Source: Parachlamydiales bacterium | GTDB lineage: Bacteria > Chlamydiota > Chlamydiia > Chlamydiales > SM23-39 | Length of the DNA stretch: 24,414 nt | Reading direction: 5' to 3' | NCBI GenBank assembly: GCA_003151315.1 | Contig: PLXF01000060.1 | Location: 1 to 24,414 of the forward strand | Notes under the pieces: model-generated | The model's input: the letters and a program-made list of their open reading frames with translations, nothing else | Told to the model about the DNA's origin: nothing | Database searches by the model: none | Shown: positions 1 to 8,428 of the stretch, one piece after another | Layout of the letters: the number at the start of each line of letters is the position of its first letter | Numbering within the stretch: position 1 is the stretch's first letter | Made by a program: the position numbers and the translations under genes

Positions 1-321
1 AAAAGAGTGAGATGCTTTAAAGTTCTCGGCGGTACAAGAAAACGGTATGCCCGCGTTGGTGATATCATTGTCTGTGCGGTTAAAGAAGCAGACCCCAAAG
101 GCGCTGTGAAAAAGGGCGATGTCGTGAAGGCTGTCGTGGTCCGAACGAGAGGTTACATCCGTAGAAACGACGGATCGCTGCTCCGCTTTTATGACAATAG
201 CTGCGTGATCATCGATGATAAAAACAATCCCCGAGGAACTCGTATCTTTGGACCCATAGCCCGCGAAGTTCGCGATGGCGGGTTCGTAAAGATCAGCTCC
301 CTCGCACCGGAAGTCATATAG
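1..321 (+). CDS. rplN: 50S ribosomal protein L14 (5' partial)
   Basis: L14 is a large-subunit protein that binds 23S rRNA near the bridge to the 30S subunit. The frame is open from base 1, so the gene is cut by the window edge. About 106 codons are visible against the usual ~122, so roughly the first 16 residues are missing. The visible part carries the family core: KVLGGTRKRYARVGDIIV near the start, VKKGDVVKAVVVRT in the middle and NPRGTRIFGPIAREVR near the end. The GTG at position 7 is only an internal valine codon and not a real start. It is the first visible gene of the ribosomal operon and lies 11 bases upstream of rplX. Confidence 0.97.
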   Translation, partial: KRVRCFKVLGGTRKRYARVGDIIVCAVKEADPKGAVKKGDVVKAVVVRTRGYIRRNDGSLLRFYDNSCVIIDDKNNPRGTRIFGPIAREVRDGGFVKISSLAPEVI

Positions 322-332
322 GAAGAGGAAAC

Positions 333-665
333 ATGAGCAAGTGGATTCGCAAGGGCGATCAAGTGGTAGTCATCGCCGGCAACAATAAAGGCAAGACAGG
401 ACAAGTTCTGTCACGCACAGAAGAGCGCGTTTTAGTGCAAGGGGTCAATATCCGCAAGAAACACTTGCGTAAAACCCAAGAGTCACAAGGCGGCCGCATT
501 GTTGAGATGGAAGTGCCCATACACATATCGAACGTAAACCTCTGTGATAAAGAGGGTAAAGCCTTCCGCGTTCGCGTTAGAAATAGCGCAGAGAACGGCC
601 GCGAGTTAGTTTATAAAGCTGGCGGCGAGGAAATTGGCCACCGTTCGGTCAAAAAACAAGCGTAG
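333..665 (+). CDS. rplX: 50S ribosomal protein L24
   Basis: L24 is an early assembly protein of the 50S subunit that binds the 5' domain of 23S rRNA. The 110-residue product has the N-terminal KOW motif (GDQVVVIAGNNKGKTGQV, about residues 8-25), followed by the basic VQGVNIRKKHLRKTQ segment that is typical of the family. A good ribosome binding site (AGAGGAAAC) stands before the ATG. It lies between rplN and rplE in the standard spc operon order, with gaps of about 10 bases on both sides, so co-transcription is expected. Confidence 0.97.
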   Translation: MSKWIRKGDQVVVIAGNNKGKTGQVLSRTEERVLVQGVNIRKKHLRKTQESQGGRIVEMEVPIHISNVNLCDKEGKAFRVRVRNSAENGRELVYKAGGEEIGHRSVKKQA

Positions 666-674
666 AGAGAGACC

Positions 675-1208
675 ATGTCGAGATTACAAGAAAAATTAAA
701 AAAAGTTATCGTACCAGAGATACTGTCTCGCCACCCTGAGAGAAATCCCATGGAGACGCCTGTTCTGAAAAAAATTGTGATCAGCATGGGACTTGGAGAA
801 GCTTTAAAAGATAAAAATGCTCTACAGGAGCATAGTGATGAGCTCTCCTTAATCAGCGGACAGAAACCTGTGGTAACCCGATCGAAGAAAGCGATTTCGA
901 ACTTTAAACTGCGAGAAAATCAGCCTGTAGGCTTGATGGTCACATTACGCGGTAAAAGAATGTTTGATTTCTTGGATCGTTTCTGCAATATTAGCTCTCC
1001 TCGTATCCGAGACTTCCGCGGATTTACTCCAAAAGGAGATGGTCGAGGTAATTTTAATTTTGGATTGAACGACCAGCAGATTTTTCCGGAAGTAAACCTA
1101 GACAAAGTAAAAAGAACGCAAGGGATGAACATCACAATTGTGACTACAGCCAAAACCGATGCCGACTGCGTCGAGCTTTTGACCTTGTTAGGCTTCCCCT
1201 TTAAGTAA
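675..1208 (+). CDS. rplE: 50S ribosomal protein L5
   Basis: L5 binds 5S rRNA in the central protuberance and contacts the P-site tRNA. The 177-residue length is normal for the family. Recognisable blocks are VLKKIVISMGLGEA near residue 35, the GQKPVVTRSKKAISNFKLRE block near residues 62-81, RGKRMFDFLDRF, and the region with FGLNDQQIFPE. The next gene is rpsH: the rpsN (S14) gene that usually separates rplE and rpsH in bacteria is absent, as it is in sequenced Chlamydiaceae, where rpsN lies elsewhere. Confidence 0.97.
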   Translation: MSRLQEKLKKVIVPEILSRHPERNPMETPVLKKIVISMGLGEALKDKNALQEHSDELSLISGQKPVVTRSKKAISNFKLRENQPVGLMVTLRGKRMFDFLDRFCNISSPRIRDFRGFTPKGDGRGNFNFGLNDQQIFPEVNLDKVKRTQGMNITIVTTAKTDADCVELLTLLGFPFK

Positions 1209-1227
1209 GTGACGGAGAGAATAAAAC

Positions 1228-1620
1228 ATGGCATTTAATGATCCCATTGCTGAGCTTTTAACTAAGATTCGCAATGCTAAAGACGCTCAACACCGCTTTG
1301 TCGATATGAGCCGTAGCAAGATGAAAGTGAAATTACTTGAAATCCTGAGAGATCAAGGTTTTATCGAAAATTTCCTTGTCAACGAAGAGCAACATAAGAT
1401 CCGGGTGTTTTTGCGATATAACAAAACCCGTGAGCCTGTGATCCGCGGATTGAAGCGTGAGTCTAAGTGTGGACTTCGCCGCTATATAGGACATCAGGAG
1501 ATACCCAATGTGTTCAACGGAATGGGTATCGCTATTCTGTCCACCTCCAAAGGTGTCATGGTTGGTAAATCAGCGCGCGACCTGAAAGTGGGCGGCGAGC
1601 TGCTTTGTACTGTTTGGTAA
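1228..1620 (+). CDS. rpsH: 30S ribosomal protein S8
   Basis: S8 binds the central domain of 16S rRNA (helix 21) and in many bacteria also represses translation of its own operon. The 130-residue protein begins with the typical DPIAELLTKIRNA and ends with the conserved block GMGIAILSTSKGVMVGKSAR and GGELLCTVW. A GGAGAG ribosome binding site precedes the ATG. It is spaced 19 bases after rplE and 17 bases before rplF. I did not identify an S8-binding regulatory structure in the mRNA here. Confidence 0.97.
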   Translation: MAFNDPIAELLTKIRNAKDAQHRFVDMSRSKMKVKLLEILRDQGFIENFLVNEEQHKIRVFLRYNKTREPVIRGLKRESKCGLRRYIGHQEIPNVFNGMGIAILSTSKGVMVGKSARDLKVGGELLCTVW

Positions 1621-1637
1621 GATAGAGGTTTATTTAT

Positions 1638-2186
1638 ATGTCAAGACTCGGAAAGACGCCACTTCAGATTCCCAAGGGCGTAGAAGTGAAAGCTGACAAA
1701 GACGGCCATTTGAGTTTTAAAGGCCCTAAAGGGACGCTTGAAATGACTCTCCCGAAGGGTTTGACCCTGAAAGTGCAAGGGGAAGAGATCCTGCTCGAAA
1801 GAGATGAGAAAGAGATGCCCGCGAAAGCGATGCACGGTCTATTTCGCTCCCTGGTCAAAAACAACATGATTGGCGTTACGGATGGATTTGAAGTTAAGCT
1901 TATCCTGATTGGCGTTGGATACCGCGCTGCAGCACAAGGCAATAAGCTCGACCTTTCTCTCGGCTATTCGCACCCTACGAGCGTCGAAATTCCTAAGTCG
2001 CTTCAAATTACAATTGAAAAAGGGACAGCGATTACAATTAAGGGTTCAGATAAGCGCGAAGTGGGGCAATTTGCCGCCTCTGTTCGAGCGATGAAACCTC
2101 CAGAGCCTTATAAAGGTAAGGGGATTCGCTACGAAAACGAGTTCGTGCGTAAGAAAGATGGTAAAGCTGCTAAAGGAAAAGCATAA
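1638..2186 (+). CDS. rplF: 50S ribosomal protein L6
   Basis: L6 sits near the factor-binding site of the 50S subunit. The 182-residue product matches the family's two-repeat fold: an N-terminal MSRLGKTPLQIPKGVEV, a central LIGVGYRAAAQGNKLDLSLGYSHP, and the C-terminal signature RAMKPPEPYKGKGIRYENE. The C-terminal tail is lysine rich (KKDGKAAKGKA). The start of rplR follows only 2 bases after the stop, and rplR's ribosome binding site lies inside the last codons of rplF, which suggests translational coupling. Confidence 0.97.
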   Translation: MSRLGKTPLQIPKGVEVKADKDGHLSFKGPKGTLEMTLPKGLTLKVQGEEILLERDEKEMPAKAMHGLFRSLVKNNMIGVTDGFEVKLILIGVGYRAAAQGNKLDLSLGYSHPTSVEIPKSLQITIEKGTAITIKGSDKREVGQFAASVRAMKPPEPYKGKGIRYENEFVRKKDGKAAKGKA

Positions 2187-2188
2187 TT

Positions 2189-2542
2189 ATGGATAACTCA
2201 CTGACCAGAAGAAAAAGAGCCCGCGCTTCCCGCCTCATGCGCGTTCGCAAGACCCTAAAAGGTTCTGCTACGAAGCCCAGACTCTCTGTATTTAAAAGCA
2301 ATCAGCACATTTATGCCCAGATCATCGATGATGAGAGGGGAGTTACAATAGCAGGCTATGGAACTCCATCCATTAAGGCTCGCAAATCGAAAGATTCGGC
2401 GCGCCAAATTGGGTTGATGATTGCAGAACTCGCAAAAAAAAATAACGTAACGGCGGTTGTATTCGATCGTGGTTGCTCTAAATATCACGGCGTTGTCGCT
2501 GAGCTGGCTCAAGCCGCTCGCGAAGCCGGATTGCAATTTTAA
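2189..2542 (+). CDS. rplR: 50S ribosomal protein L18
   Basis: L18 binds 5S rRNA together with L5 and helps attach it to 23S rRNA. The 117-residue protein has a very basic N-terminus (TRRKRARASRLMRVRKTLKG) followed by RLSVFKSNQHIYAQIIDDERGVT, and ends with the conserved VVFDRGCSKYHGVVAELAQAAREAGLQF block. It starts 2 bases after rplF with AAAGGAAAAG as the likely ribosome binding site and is followed by rpsE at a distance of 16 bases. Confidence 0.97.
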   Translation: MDNSLTRRKRARASRLMRVRKTLKGSATKPRLSVFKSNQHIYAQIIDDERGVTIAGYGTPSIKARKSKDSARQIGLMIAELAKKNNVTAVVFDRGCSKYHGVVAELAQAAREAGLQF

Positions 2543-2558
2543 AGGCAGGAATTAAATA

Positions 2559-3065
2559 ATGGCAAAGCAACCAGAGAAAAAACGCCAAGAAGATTTCGGC
2601 ACAGAATTCGAAGAGAAAGTACTCTACATCAATCGCTGCTCGAAAGTTGTTAAGGGCGGAAGAAAATTTAGTTTCTCTGCGCTAATTCTTGTAGGCGACA
2701 GCCAGGGCCATGTGGGCTTCGGATTTGCGAAAGCAAACGAAGTTTCCGACGCTATCCGCAAGGGATCAGAAGCCGCAAGAAAGAACATCATCACCATTGA
2801 GATGGAAGGATCGACGATTCCACACGAAATTTATGTTGAGTGGGATGGATCTAAACTTCTCTTGAAACCGGCTCCGGAAGGAACGGGCGTTGTTGCGGGT
2901 TCCAAAGTCCGATCGGTTCTCGAGCTTGGCGGTGTAAAAGACATCATTGCTAAAAGCCTCGGATCGAATAACCCTTTGAATCAGGTGAAAGCCACTTTCA
3001 AAGCGTTTGGTCAACTGAGAAATAGAGAGAAAGCTCTCGCAGAACGGAGATCTCACCATGCTTAA
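2559..3065 (+). CDS. rpsE: 30S ribosomal protein S5
   Basis: S5 takes part in translational accuracy and mRNA unwinding at the entry tunnel. The 168-residue product shows the S5 N-terminal double-stranded-RNA-binding fold (KVLYINRCSKVVKGGRKFSF and VGFGFAKANEVSDAIRKG) and the C-terminal domain (PEGTGVVAGSKVRSVLELGG, then KSLGSNNPLNQVKAT). Its last 8 bases overlap the start of rplO. The rpmD (L30) gene that normally stands between rpsE and rplO is missing, as expected for chlamydiae. Confidence 0.97.
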   Translation: MAKQPEKKRQEDFGTEFEEKVLYINRCSKVVKGGRKFSFSALILVGDSQGHVGFGFAKANEVSDAIRKGSEAARKNIITIEMEGSTIPHEIYVEWDGSKLLLKPAPEGTGVVAGSKVRSVLELGGVKDIIAKSLGSNNPLNQVKATFKAFGQLRNREKALAERRSHHA

Positions 3066-3513
3066 TCTAGCCGAACTACAAAATACCTCCCGTCCTAAGA
3101 AAAAAATCCAGCGCGTAGGTCGCGGTGTAGGCTCTGGCCGCGGTAAAACATCTTGCCGAGGCTCTAAAGGGGACGGTTCCCGTTCCGGTTATAAGCGCCG
3201 TTACGGATATGAAGGGGGACAAGTTCCTCTCTATCGTAAACTGCCTATCCGTGGATTTACTCGTGGACGCTTCATTAAGGCCTCCTATGCTGTTACGTTT
3301 TCGCTCATTGAGCATAACTATGAAGATGGCGAAGTGGTCAACATGGCGACCTTAAGAGAAAAAGGGCTGATTCCCCGCAGATTGCCTGGAGGAATCAAAG
3401 TTCTTTTTACAGGAGATCTCACTAAGAAAGTGACGATCGAAGCTAACGGATTTTCAGAAGCGGCTATCCGCAATCTGGAAGAGAAAAAGATTTCTTATAC
3501 AGTAGTTGAATAA
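3058..3513 (+). CDS. rplO: 50S ribosomal protein L15
   Basis: L15 is a late-assembly protein of the 50S subunit. The 151-residue protein has the glycine/arginine-rich N-terminal half (RVGRGVGSGRGKTSCRGSKG) and the conserved GGQVPLYRKLPIRGFTR block near residue 60, then a C-terminal domain ending in ISYTVVE. The ATG lies within the end of rpsE (8-base overlap) and a GGAG ribosome binding site sits in the rpsE coding sequence, so translation is probably coupled to rpsE. Confidence 0.97.
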   Translation: MLNLAELQNTSRPKKKIQRVGRGVGSGRGKTSCRGSKGDGSRSGYKRRYGYEGGQVPLYRKLPIRGFTRGRFIKASYAVTFSLIEHNYEDGEVVNMATLREKGLIPRRLPGGIKVLFTGDLTKKVTIEANGFSEAAIRNLEEKKISYTVVE

Positions 3514-3529
3514 ACGAAAGTGATAAATC

Positions 3530-4900
3530 ATGATCGATGCGATCAAGCGTGTTTTTGCCATCTCTGAGCTAAGAAGTAAGATCATCTATACGTTGATTTT
3601 GCTGGTAGTTTGCCGTATAGGGGCTTATATCCCTGTTCCCGGCATCAATGGCGAAGCAGCCATAAACCTGTTTAAATTCGCGACTGGCGGAGGACAAAAC
3701 CTCTTCCAACTCGTAGATATTTTTTCAGGGGGAGCTTTTGCTAAGATGACATTGCTGGCTTTGGGTGTTATGCCCTATATCCAAGCCTCGATCATCTTGC
3801 AACTCTTGATCGCACTGATTCCATCACTCCAACGAGAAATTCGGGAAAGCCCAGACCAAGGGCGTCGCAAACTGTCTAAATGGACCCGCACCTCAACGCT
3901 CCTTTTCGGATTGATGCAGTCGGGCCTTTTTGCCAAGTATGCGATCTCTGTTAACCATTCAAGTCCCGGGATCATCATCTCTGAGATCATGGACGTCCAA
4001 GCTTTTGGCTTCCCCTGGCTGTTCTACCTGATCGTTATGTTTTCTATGACGACGGGTACCCTGCTCCTTATGTGGATCGGAGAGCAGATTTCAGAAAAAG
4101 GGATCGGCAACGGAATTAGCTTAATTATTGCGATCGGTATTATCTCCTCATTCCCTAGCACGATTGGATCGATTATCCAGCAATTAAACCTCGAATCACA
4201 AGAGGCGGGACAACTGACTTTCGTCTCCTTGATTGTACTTGCAGCCCTATTTGTATTTATCATTATTGGGACGATCCTCGTCATACAAGGGCAAAGGCGC
4301 GTTCCCCTCCAATACGCAAGAAGAATCGTGGGACGGCATGAAGTGCAAGGGGGATCATCCCATATTCCGCTTAAGGTCAACTATTCTGGTGTTATTCCTG
4401 TAATTTTTGCGAGCTCTCTCTTGATGTTCCCCGCCACTATCGGGCAATTTCTAGGGAAGGGAACCTGGCTTGGCCAGCTCTCAAACTATTTTTTACCCGG
4501 CGGTTGGATCTATACAATTATGTACGTCCTTCTCATCCTCTTTTTCACCTATTTTTGGACCGCTACCCAATTTAAGCCGGAGCAAATTGCCTCCGATATG
4601 AAGAAAAACGGCGCCTTTATACCAGGCATCCGACAGGGGAGACCCACACAAGATTACCTAGAGACAACCATGAGCCGAATTACCTTTGCTGGGGCGATAT
4701 TTTTAGCGATCATCGCTATCCTTCCCAACTTGGTAGGCCGACTCATGGGAGTAGATGCCAATATCAGCCAGTTTTTTGGCGGGACATCGCTCTTGATCTT
4801 GGTAGGAGTTATTTTAGATACGACCAAACAAATTGAGTCTCACCTACTTATGAAACGCTATGATGGCTTCATGACTAAGGGCCGGCTACGAGGGCGATAA
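3530..4900 (+). CDS. secY: Preprotein translocase subunit SecY
   Basis: SecY is the channel-forming subunit of the SecYEG translocon in the inner membrane and moves unfolded secretory proteins and inserts membrane proteins. The 456-residue product is of normal length and shows the expected series of about ten hydrophobic segments. Family landmarks are RIGAYIPVPGIN near residue 30 (first transmembrane segment and plug region), GVMPYIQASIILQLL near residue 79, the cytoplasmic GRRKLSKWTR loop, GNGISLIIAIGI, and the C-terminal loop EQIASDMKKNGAFIPGIRQG. It follows rplO by 16 bases, the normal spc operon position. The genes adk, map, infA and rpmJ, which often follow secY, are absent here. Confidence 0.97.
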   Translation: MIDAIKRVFAISELRSKIIYTLILLVVCRIGAYIPVPGINGEAAINLFKFATGGGQNLFQLVDIFSGGAFAKMTLLALGVMPYIQASIILQLLIALIPSLQREIRESPDQGRRKLSKWTRTSTLLFGLMQSGLFAKYAISVNHSSPGIIISEIMDVQAFGFPWLFYLIVMFSMTTGTLLLMWIGEQISEKGIGNGISLIIAIGIISSFPSTIGSIIQQLNLESQEAGQLTFVSLIVLAALFVFIIIGTILVIQGQRRVPLQYARRIVGRHEVQGGSSHIPLKVNYSGVIPVIFASSLLMFPATIGQFLGKGTWLGQLSNYFLPGGWIYTIMYVLLILFFTYFWTATQFKPEQIASDMKKNGAFIPGIRQGRPTQDYLETTMSRITFAGAIFLAIIAILPNLVGRLMGVDANISQFFGGTSLLILVGVILDTTKQIESHLLMKRYDGFMTKGRLRGR

Positions 4901-4961
4901 GCCATTGTGATTTAAACAGTTCGTGTGTTAATTTATTAGGGACACAAAGAAGAAGGAAACC

Positions 4962-5330
4962 ATGCCAAGAGTTATAGGAATAGACATTCCAGACAATAAA
5001 CGATTAGAAATCAGTTTGACCTATATTTATGGAATCGGCCGAACGCTTTCCAACCAGATTATCGAAAAACTCAGACTGAACAAAAATATGCGTGCTCGCG
5101 AACTGAACGAAGATCAGGTCGCCAGCTTAAACGCCATTTTGCAATCTGAGTATGAGGTTGAAGGGGACCTTCGCCGACAAGTACAAAATAACATCAAGCG
5201 ATTGATCGGCATCCATTGCTATCGCGGCATGCGCCATCGCTTGGGATTGCCTGTACGTGGTCAAAGAACCAGAACGAATGCCCGTACTCGCAAAGGCAAG
5301 AGAAAAACCGTTGCCAACAAGAAAATCTAA
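4962..5330 (+). CDS. rpsM: 30S ribosomal protein S13
   Basis: S13 lies in the head of the 30S subunit and contacts the P-site tRNA and the 50S subunit. The 122-residue product has the N-terminal helix-two-turn-helix region (YIYGIGRTLSNQIIEKL) and the conserved basic C-terminus RHRLGLPVRGQRTRTNART followed by RKGK. An AGAAGGAAACC ribosome binding site precedes the ATG. The 61-base gap after secY is the largest one inside the ribosomal cluster. It contains a poor promoter-like match (TTGTGA at 4905-4910, TAATTT at 4929-4934, 18-base spacer), so an internal start of transcription is possible but weakly supported. Confidence 0.97.
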   Translation: MPRVIGIDIPDNKRLEISLTYIYGIGRTLSNQIIEKLRLNKNMRARELNEDQVASLNAILQSEYEVEGDLRRQVQNNIKRLIGIHCYRGMRHRLGLPVRGQRTRTNARTRKGKRKTVANKKI

Positions 5331-5346
5331 ATAGGAGATCCGACCC

Positions 5347-5763
5347 TTGGCTAAGCAAGATCAAAAAGCGCCTCCAAAAAAAGCTGGAGTTCGCGTAAAA
5401 AAGAAAAATCAGCGTACGGTTCCATCGGGGATTGCGCACGTCAAAGCGACGTTTAACAACACGATTGTTTCCATCACCGATTTAGCGGGTAACGTTATCT
5501 CCTGGTCGTCAGCCGGTAAGGCGAACTTTTCAGGCTCTCGTAAATCATCCGCTTTTGCAGCGACAGTGGCTGCACAGACTGCTGCTAAAGAGGCGATGGC
5601 TGTTGGAATGAAAGAGTGCGAAGTGAATTTGAATGGACCTGGCGCGGGGCGTGAATCAGCTGTCCGCGGACTGCAAAGCGCAGGGATGTCCATTACGATC
5701 ATCCACGATAAGACCCCTGTACCGCACAACGGCTGCAGACCGCGCAAAAGAAGACGCGTATAA
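5347..5763 (+). CDS. rpsK: 30S ribosomal protein S11 (TTG start)
   Basis: S11 sits on the 30S platform and helps form the mRNA exit region. The 138-residue protein shows GIAHVKATFNNTIVSITDLAG, then ARGRES-like GAGRESAVRGLQ and the C-terminal signature DKTPVPHNGCRPRKRRRV. The start appears to be TTG at 5347: it gives the expected N-terminus (M-A-K-Q-D-Q-K), a GGAG ribosome binding site lies about 9 bases upstream, and there is no in-frame ATG before the conserved core. The N-terminal extension is lysine rich. It lies between rpsM (16 bases) and rpoA (27 bases). Confidence 0.96.
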   Translation: MAKQDQKAPPKKAGVRVKKKNQRTVPSGIAHVKATFNNTIVSITDLAGNVISWSSAGKANFSGSRKSSAFAATVAAQTAAKEAMAVGMKECEVNLNGPGAGRESAVRGLQSAGMSITIIHDKTPVPHNGCRPRKRRRV

Positions 5764-5790
5764 GAAACGTTTGAGTAGAGGAGTCCTAGT

Positions 5791-6888
5791 ATGCCCGTCA
5801 AGTATGGCAAATTTGAAATGCCGGACAAAATTAAATTGGATGAAGCAAGTCAAACGGCTACTTTCGCCCGCTTTGTAGTAGAACCTTTCGAAAGAGGGTT
5901 TGGACATACAGTCGGCAACGCGTTGAGAAGGATGATGTTGGCCTCTTTAGAAGCCCCTGCTATCCTCTCTATTAGAATCGAGGGGATTCCCCACGAGTAT
6001 ATGGCGAGCGAAGGGATTGTCCAGGACATGACCCACATCGTATTGAATTTGAAAGGGGCTCTCTTACGCCGCGTTAGCTTAAGCGATGACATGCATCCTC
6101 GCGATATGAAGCTCATTACTAAAAATTTAGAGATCACTGAAGAGATGCTGGAAAAAGGGGGCGGGGAAGTTAAAGTCACGCTTAAAGACCTGATTTCACA
6201 TAATGAGTTTGATGTTGTCAATCCAGAGCACCATCTGTTCACGGTCACTAAGCCGATGTCGAGACGAGTTGACTTGCGCGTAGCTTATGGACGGGGATAT
6301 GTCCCTTCTGAGCGCCACACATTTGAGCGCCAAATCGACGAGATCGTAATCGACACCTGCTTTTCACCTGTAAGACTCGTGAACTACTACGTAGAAAACA
6401 CACGGGTAGGACAAGATACTGACTTTGATCGATTGATTTTGGAAGTGACTACCGACGGACGAGTCTCTCCAGTAGAAGCTCTCACGTTTGCTTCGCAGAT
6501 CGGCATTCTCCATTTCCAAGTATTCGATTTGGTCAAAACGCACATGATCTATTTCGACAAAGGGGAAGCCCAAGTGAATCGAGATCGAGACGAGATTCTC
6601 CAAAAGCTAGCTCTCAAAATCAATGAGATTGAGCTTTCGGTTCGCTCGACCAACTGCTTGGCAAATGCGAATATCGATACGATTGGCGAACTTGTCGTTA
6701 TGCCAGAATCTGAAATGCTCAGATTCCGTAACTTTGGTAAGAAATCTCTCACAGAGATTAAGCAAAAACTCGATGAATTAGAACTGTCCCTAGGGATGGA
6801 TTTGTCCAAATATGGGATCAATCGGGATAATATCAAAACAGTTATCCACAACTATAACTTAGAAAAAGCGGAAAGCGTAGAAGTATGA
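5791..6888 (+). CDS. rpoA: DNA-directed RNA polymerase subunit alpha
   Basis: The alpha subunit dimerises to start RNA polymerase assembly, and its C-terminal domain contacts upstream promoter DNA and activators. The 365-residue product has the N-terminal dimerisation domain with the signature RGFGHTVGNALRRMMLAS (about residues 35-52), then VRPVEALTFASQI-like VSPVEALTFASQI. The C-terminal helix-hairpin-helix domain has the pattern NCLANANIDTIGELV and FGKKSLTEIKQKL. It is somewhat longer than the E. coli subunit (329 residues), as in other chlamydiae. The stop overlaps the rplQ start in an ATGA, so the two are translationally coupled. Confidence 0.97.
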   Translation: MPVKYGKFEMPDKIKLDEASQTATFARFVVEPFERGFGHTVGNALRRMMLASLEAPAILSIRIEGIPHEYMASEGIVQDMTHIVLNLKGALLRRVSLSDDMHPRDMKLITKNLEITEEMLEKGGGEVKVTLKDLISHNEFDVVNPEHHLFTVTKPMSRRVDLRVAYGRGYVPSERHTFERQIDEIVIDTCFSPVRLVNYYVENTRVGQDTDFDRLILEVTTDGRVSPVEALTFASQIGILHFQVFDLVKTHMIYFDKGEAQVNRDRDEILQKLALKINEIELSVRSTNCLANANIDTIGELVVMPESEMLRFRNFGKKSLTEIKQKLDELELSLGMDLSKYGINRDNIKTVIHNYNLEKAESVEV

Positions 6889-7310
6889 GACACGGAAAAC
6901 ACACATTTAAAGTAGGCCGGACAGGATCTCATCGTCGTTGCATGTTGGCTAACATGCTGAAGTCGCTCATCGAAAATGAGCGGATTAGTACGACGGTAGT
7001 GAAGGCGAAAGAACTTCGCCGCCACGCAGAGCGCCTCATCACAATGGCCAAGAAAAATACAGTAGCCTCCCGACGTAATGCGATTGCCGAGCTGATGGTC
7101 ACATACAACTCGCTAACGCATAAAGAGGCTCGATTGGTCAAGAAAGGAGACAAGAGTTCTTTTTCTCGCGACCGTATCGTTATCGATAAGCTGTTTGGCG
7201 AACTGGGCATCCGCTTCGTTGGACGAAACGGAGGATACACCCGTATTATCCGAACCGCTGATCGAATTGGCGATAGCGCCCCTACTTGCTATATCGAATA
7301 TCTCAAGTAA
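6885..7310 (+). CDS. rplQ: 50S ribosomal protein L17
   Basis: L17 lies near the polypeptide exit of the 50S subunit. The 141-residue protein starts with the conserved MRHGKHTFKVGRTGSHRR and continues with ANMLKSLIENERISTT and KAKELRRHAERLITMAK, ending with GGYTRIIRTADRIGDSAP. Its ATG overlaps the rpoA stop (ATGA). It is the last gene of the ribosomal unit: a strong hairpin terminator follows 15 bases after the stop. Confidence 0.97.
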   Translation: MRHGKHTFKVGRTGSHRRCMLANMLKSLIENERISTTVVKAKELRRHAERLITMAKKNTVASRRNAIAELMVTYNSLTHKEARLVKKGDKSSFSRDRIVIDKLFGELGIRFVGRNGGYTRIIRTADRIGDSAPTCYIEYLK

Positions 7311-7324
7311 TTCTTAACGTCTTG

Positions 7325-7364
7325 AAAACCACCTGTTTGAATCATTTTCAAACAAGTGGTTTTT
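7325..7364 (+). terminator. Rho-independent terminator of the ribosomal operon
   Basis: The arms AAAACCAC-C-TGTTTGA (7325-7340) and TCAAACA-A-GTGGTTTT (7348-7363) pair over 15 of 16 positions with one C/A mismatch and a 7-base loop. The descending arm runs into a T tract. It stands directly after rplQ and before a separate gapA promoter, so it most likely ends the spc/alpha transcript. Confidence 0.9.
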
Positions 7365-7370
7365 GTCTCT

Positions 7371-7398
7371 TTACATCCGTATATTTTTCGAGTATGCT
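7371..7398 (+). promoter_or_regulatory. Likely sigma-70-type promoter of gapA
   Basis: TTACAT (7371-7376) and TATGCT (7393-7398) are separated by 16 bases and fit the -35 and -10 elements of the housekeeping sigma factor. Transcription would start near 7405, giving a leader of about 16 bases that contains a GGGA ribosome binding element before the gapA ATG at 7421. Its place just after the ribosomal terminator supports the call. Confidence 0.55.
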
Positions 7399-7420
7399 AC
7401 CCCCTTTTAGGGACTAACAC

Positions 7421-8428
7421 ATGGTCAAGCGAATAGCGATTAACGGATTTGGCCGGATTGGACGACTAGTTTTGCGCCAGTCGCTAAAAAGCAGCTCTAT
7501 AGAAGTCGTCGCCATTAACGATCTTGTCCCTGCCGATAACCTAGCCTACCTCTTTAAACACGATACTGTTCACCGTACCTACCCAAAACCTGTCTCTTCT
7601 GAGGGAAATCATCTCCTTATCGACGGGAAAAAAATTATAGTTACGGCTGAAAAGGATCCCACTCTTCTTCCGTGGAAAGAGTTAAATATCGATTATGTCG
7701 TTGAATCGACAGGCCGTTTCACTCAGCGCGAAGGCGCTCTAAAGCATATTGAAGCGGGAGCGCGCCGCGTTCTGATTAGCGCTCCCACTAAAGACGATAT
7801 CCCCACCTATGTGATGGGGGTAAATCACACACACTTTAATCCAAGTCTGGACGTTGTAGTCAACAATGCCTCTTGCACAACAAATTGTTTAGCCCCTTTA
7901 TGTAAAGTTTTAATGGACAATTTCGGCATTGAAGAAGGTTTGATGACGACCGTCCATTCCCTTACAGCAAGCCAACCGACCGTTGATGGCCCATCTCACA
8001 AAGATTGGCGCGGTGGGCGAGCGGCGAGCATGAATATTATCCCAGCTACGACTGGGGCGGCCAAAGCGGTGACGCTCTGTTTACCTGAATTAAAAGGAAA
8101 GCTAACCGGAATGGCCTTTAGAGTTCCTACTCCCGATGTATCCGCTGTAGATCTTACAGTTCGACTTATGCGCGATACAACGTACGAGGAGATTGGCAAC
8201 GCTATGGATGCCGCATCAAAGACAAACCTCAAAGGCATCCTGACAACGACGGACGAGCAATTGGTCTCTTCCGATTTTATCGGCACCACCTACTCTTGTA
8301 TTTACGACAAGCTGGCAGGGATTGCTCTGAACCGTCGCTTTTATAAATTGATTGCATGGTACGACAACGAAATGGGGTATTCCCAGAGAGTGGTCGACCT
8401 GCTGGAGTACATGGCCTCGAAAGAATGA
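7421..8428 (+). CDS. gapA: Glyceraldehyde-3-phosphate dehydrogenase, type I
   Basis: GAPDH oxidises glyceraldehyde-3-phosphate with NAD+ and phosphate to 1,3-bisphosphoglycerate in cytosolic glycolysis. The 335-residue protein has the Rossmann motif INGFGRIGRLVLR (residues 7-19), the NAD-selecting AINDL acidic residue (D34), the catalytic block NNASCTTNCLAPL with nucleophile C152, and the partner histidine H179 in TTVHSLTASQ. The C-terminal WYDNEMGYSQRVVDLL is standard. It has its own promoter. The rplQ-gapA order is the one found in Chlamydia, and this is a main reason for assigning the window to that phylum. Confidence 0.97.
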   Translation: MVKRIAINGFGRIGRLVLRQSLKSSSIEVVAINDLVPADNLAYLFKHDTVHRTYPKPVSSEGNHLLIDGKKIIVTAEKDPTLLPWKELNIDYVVESTGRFTQREGALKHIEAGARRVLISAPTKDDIPTYVMGVNHTHFNPSLDVVVNNASCTTNCLAPLCKVLMDNFGIEEGLMTTVHSLTASQPTVDGPSHKDWRGGRAASMNIIPATTGAAKAVTLCLPELKGKLTGMAFRVPTPDVSAVDLTVRLMRDTTYEEIGNAMDAASKTNLKGILTTTDEQLVSSDFIGTTYSCIYDKLAGIALNRRFYKLIAWYDNEMGYSQRVVDLLEYMASKE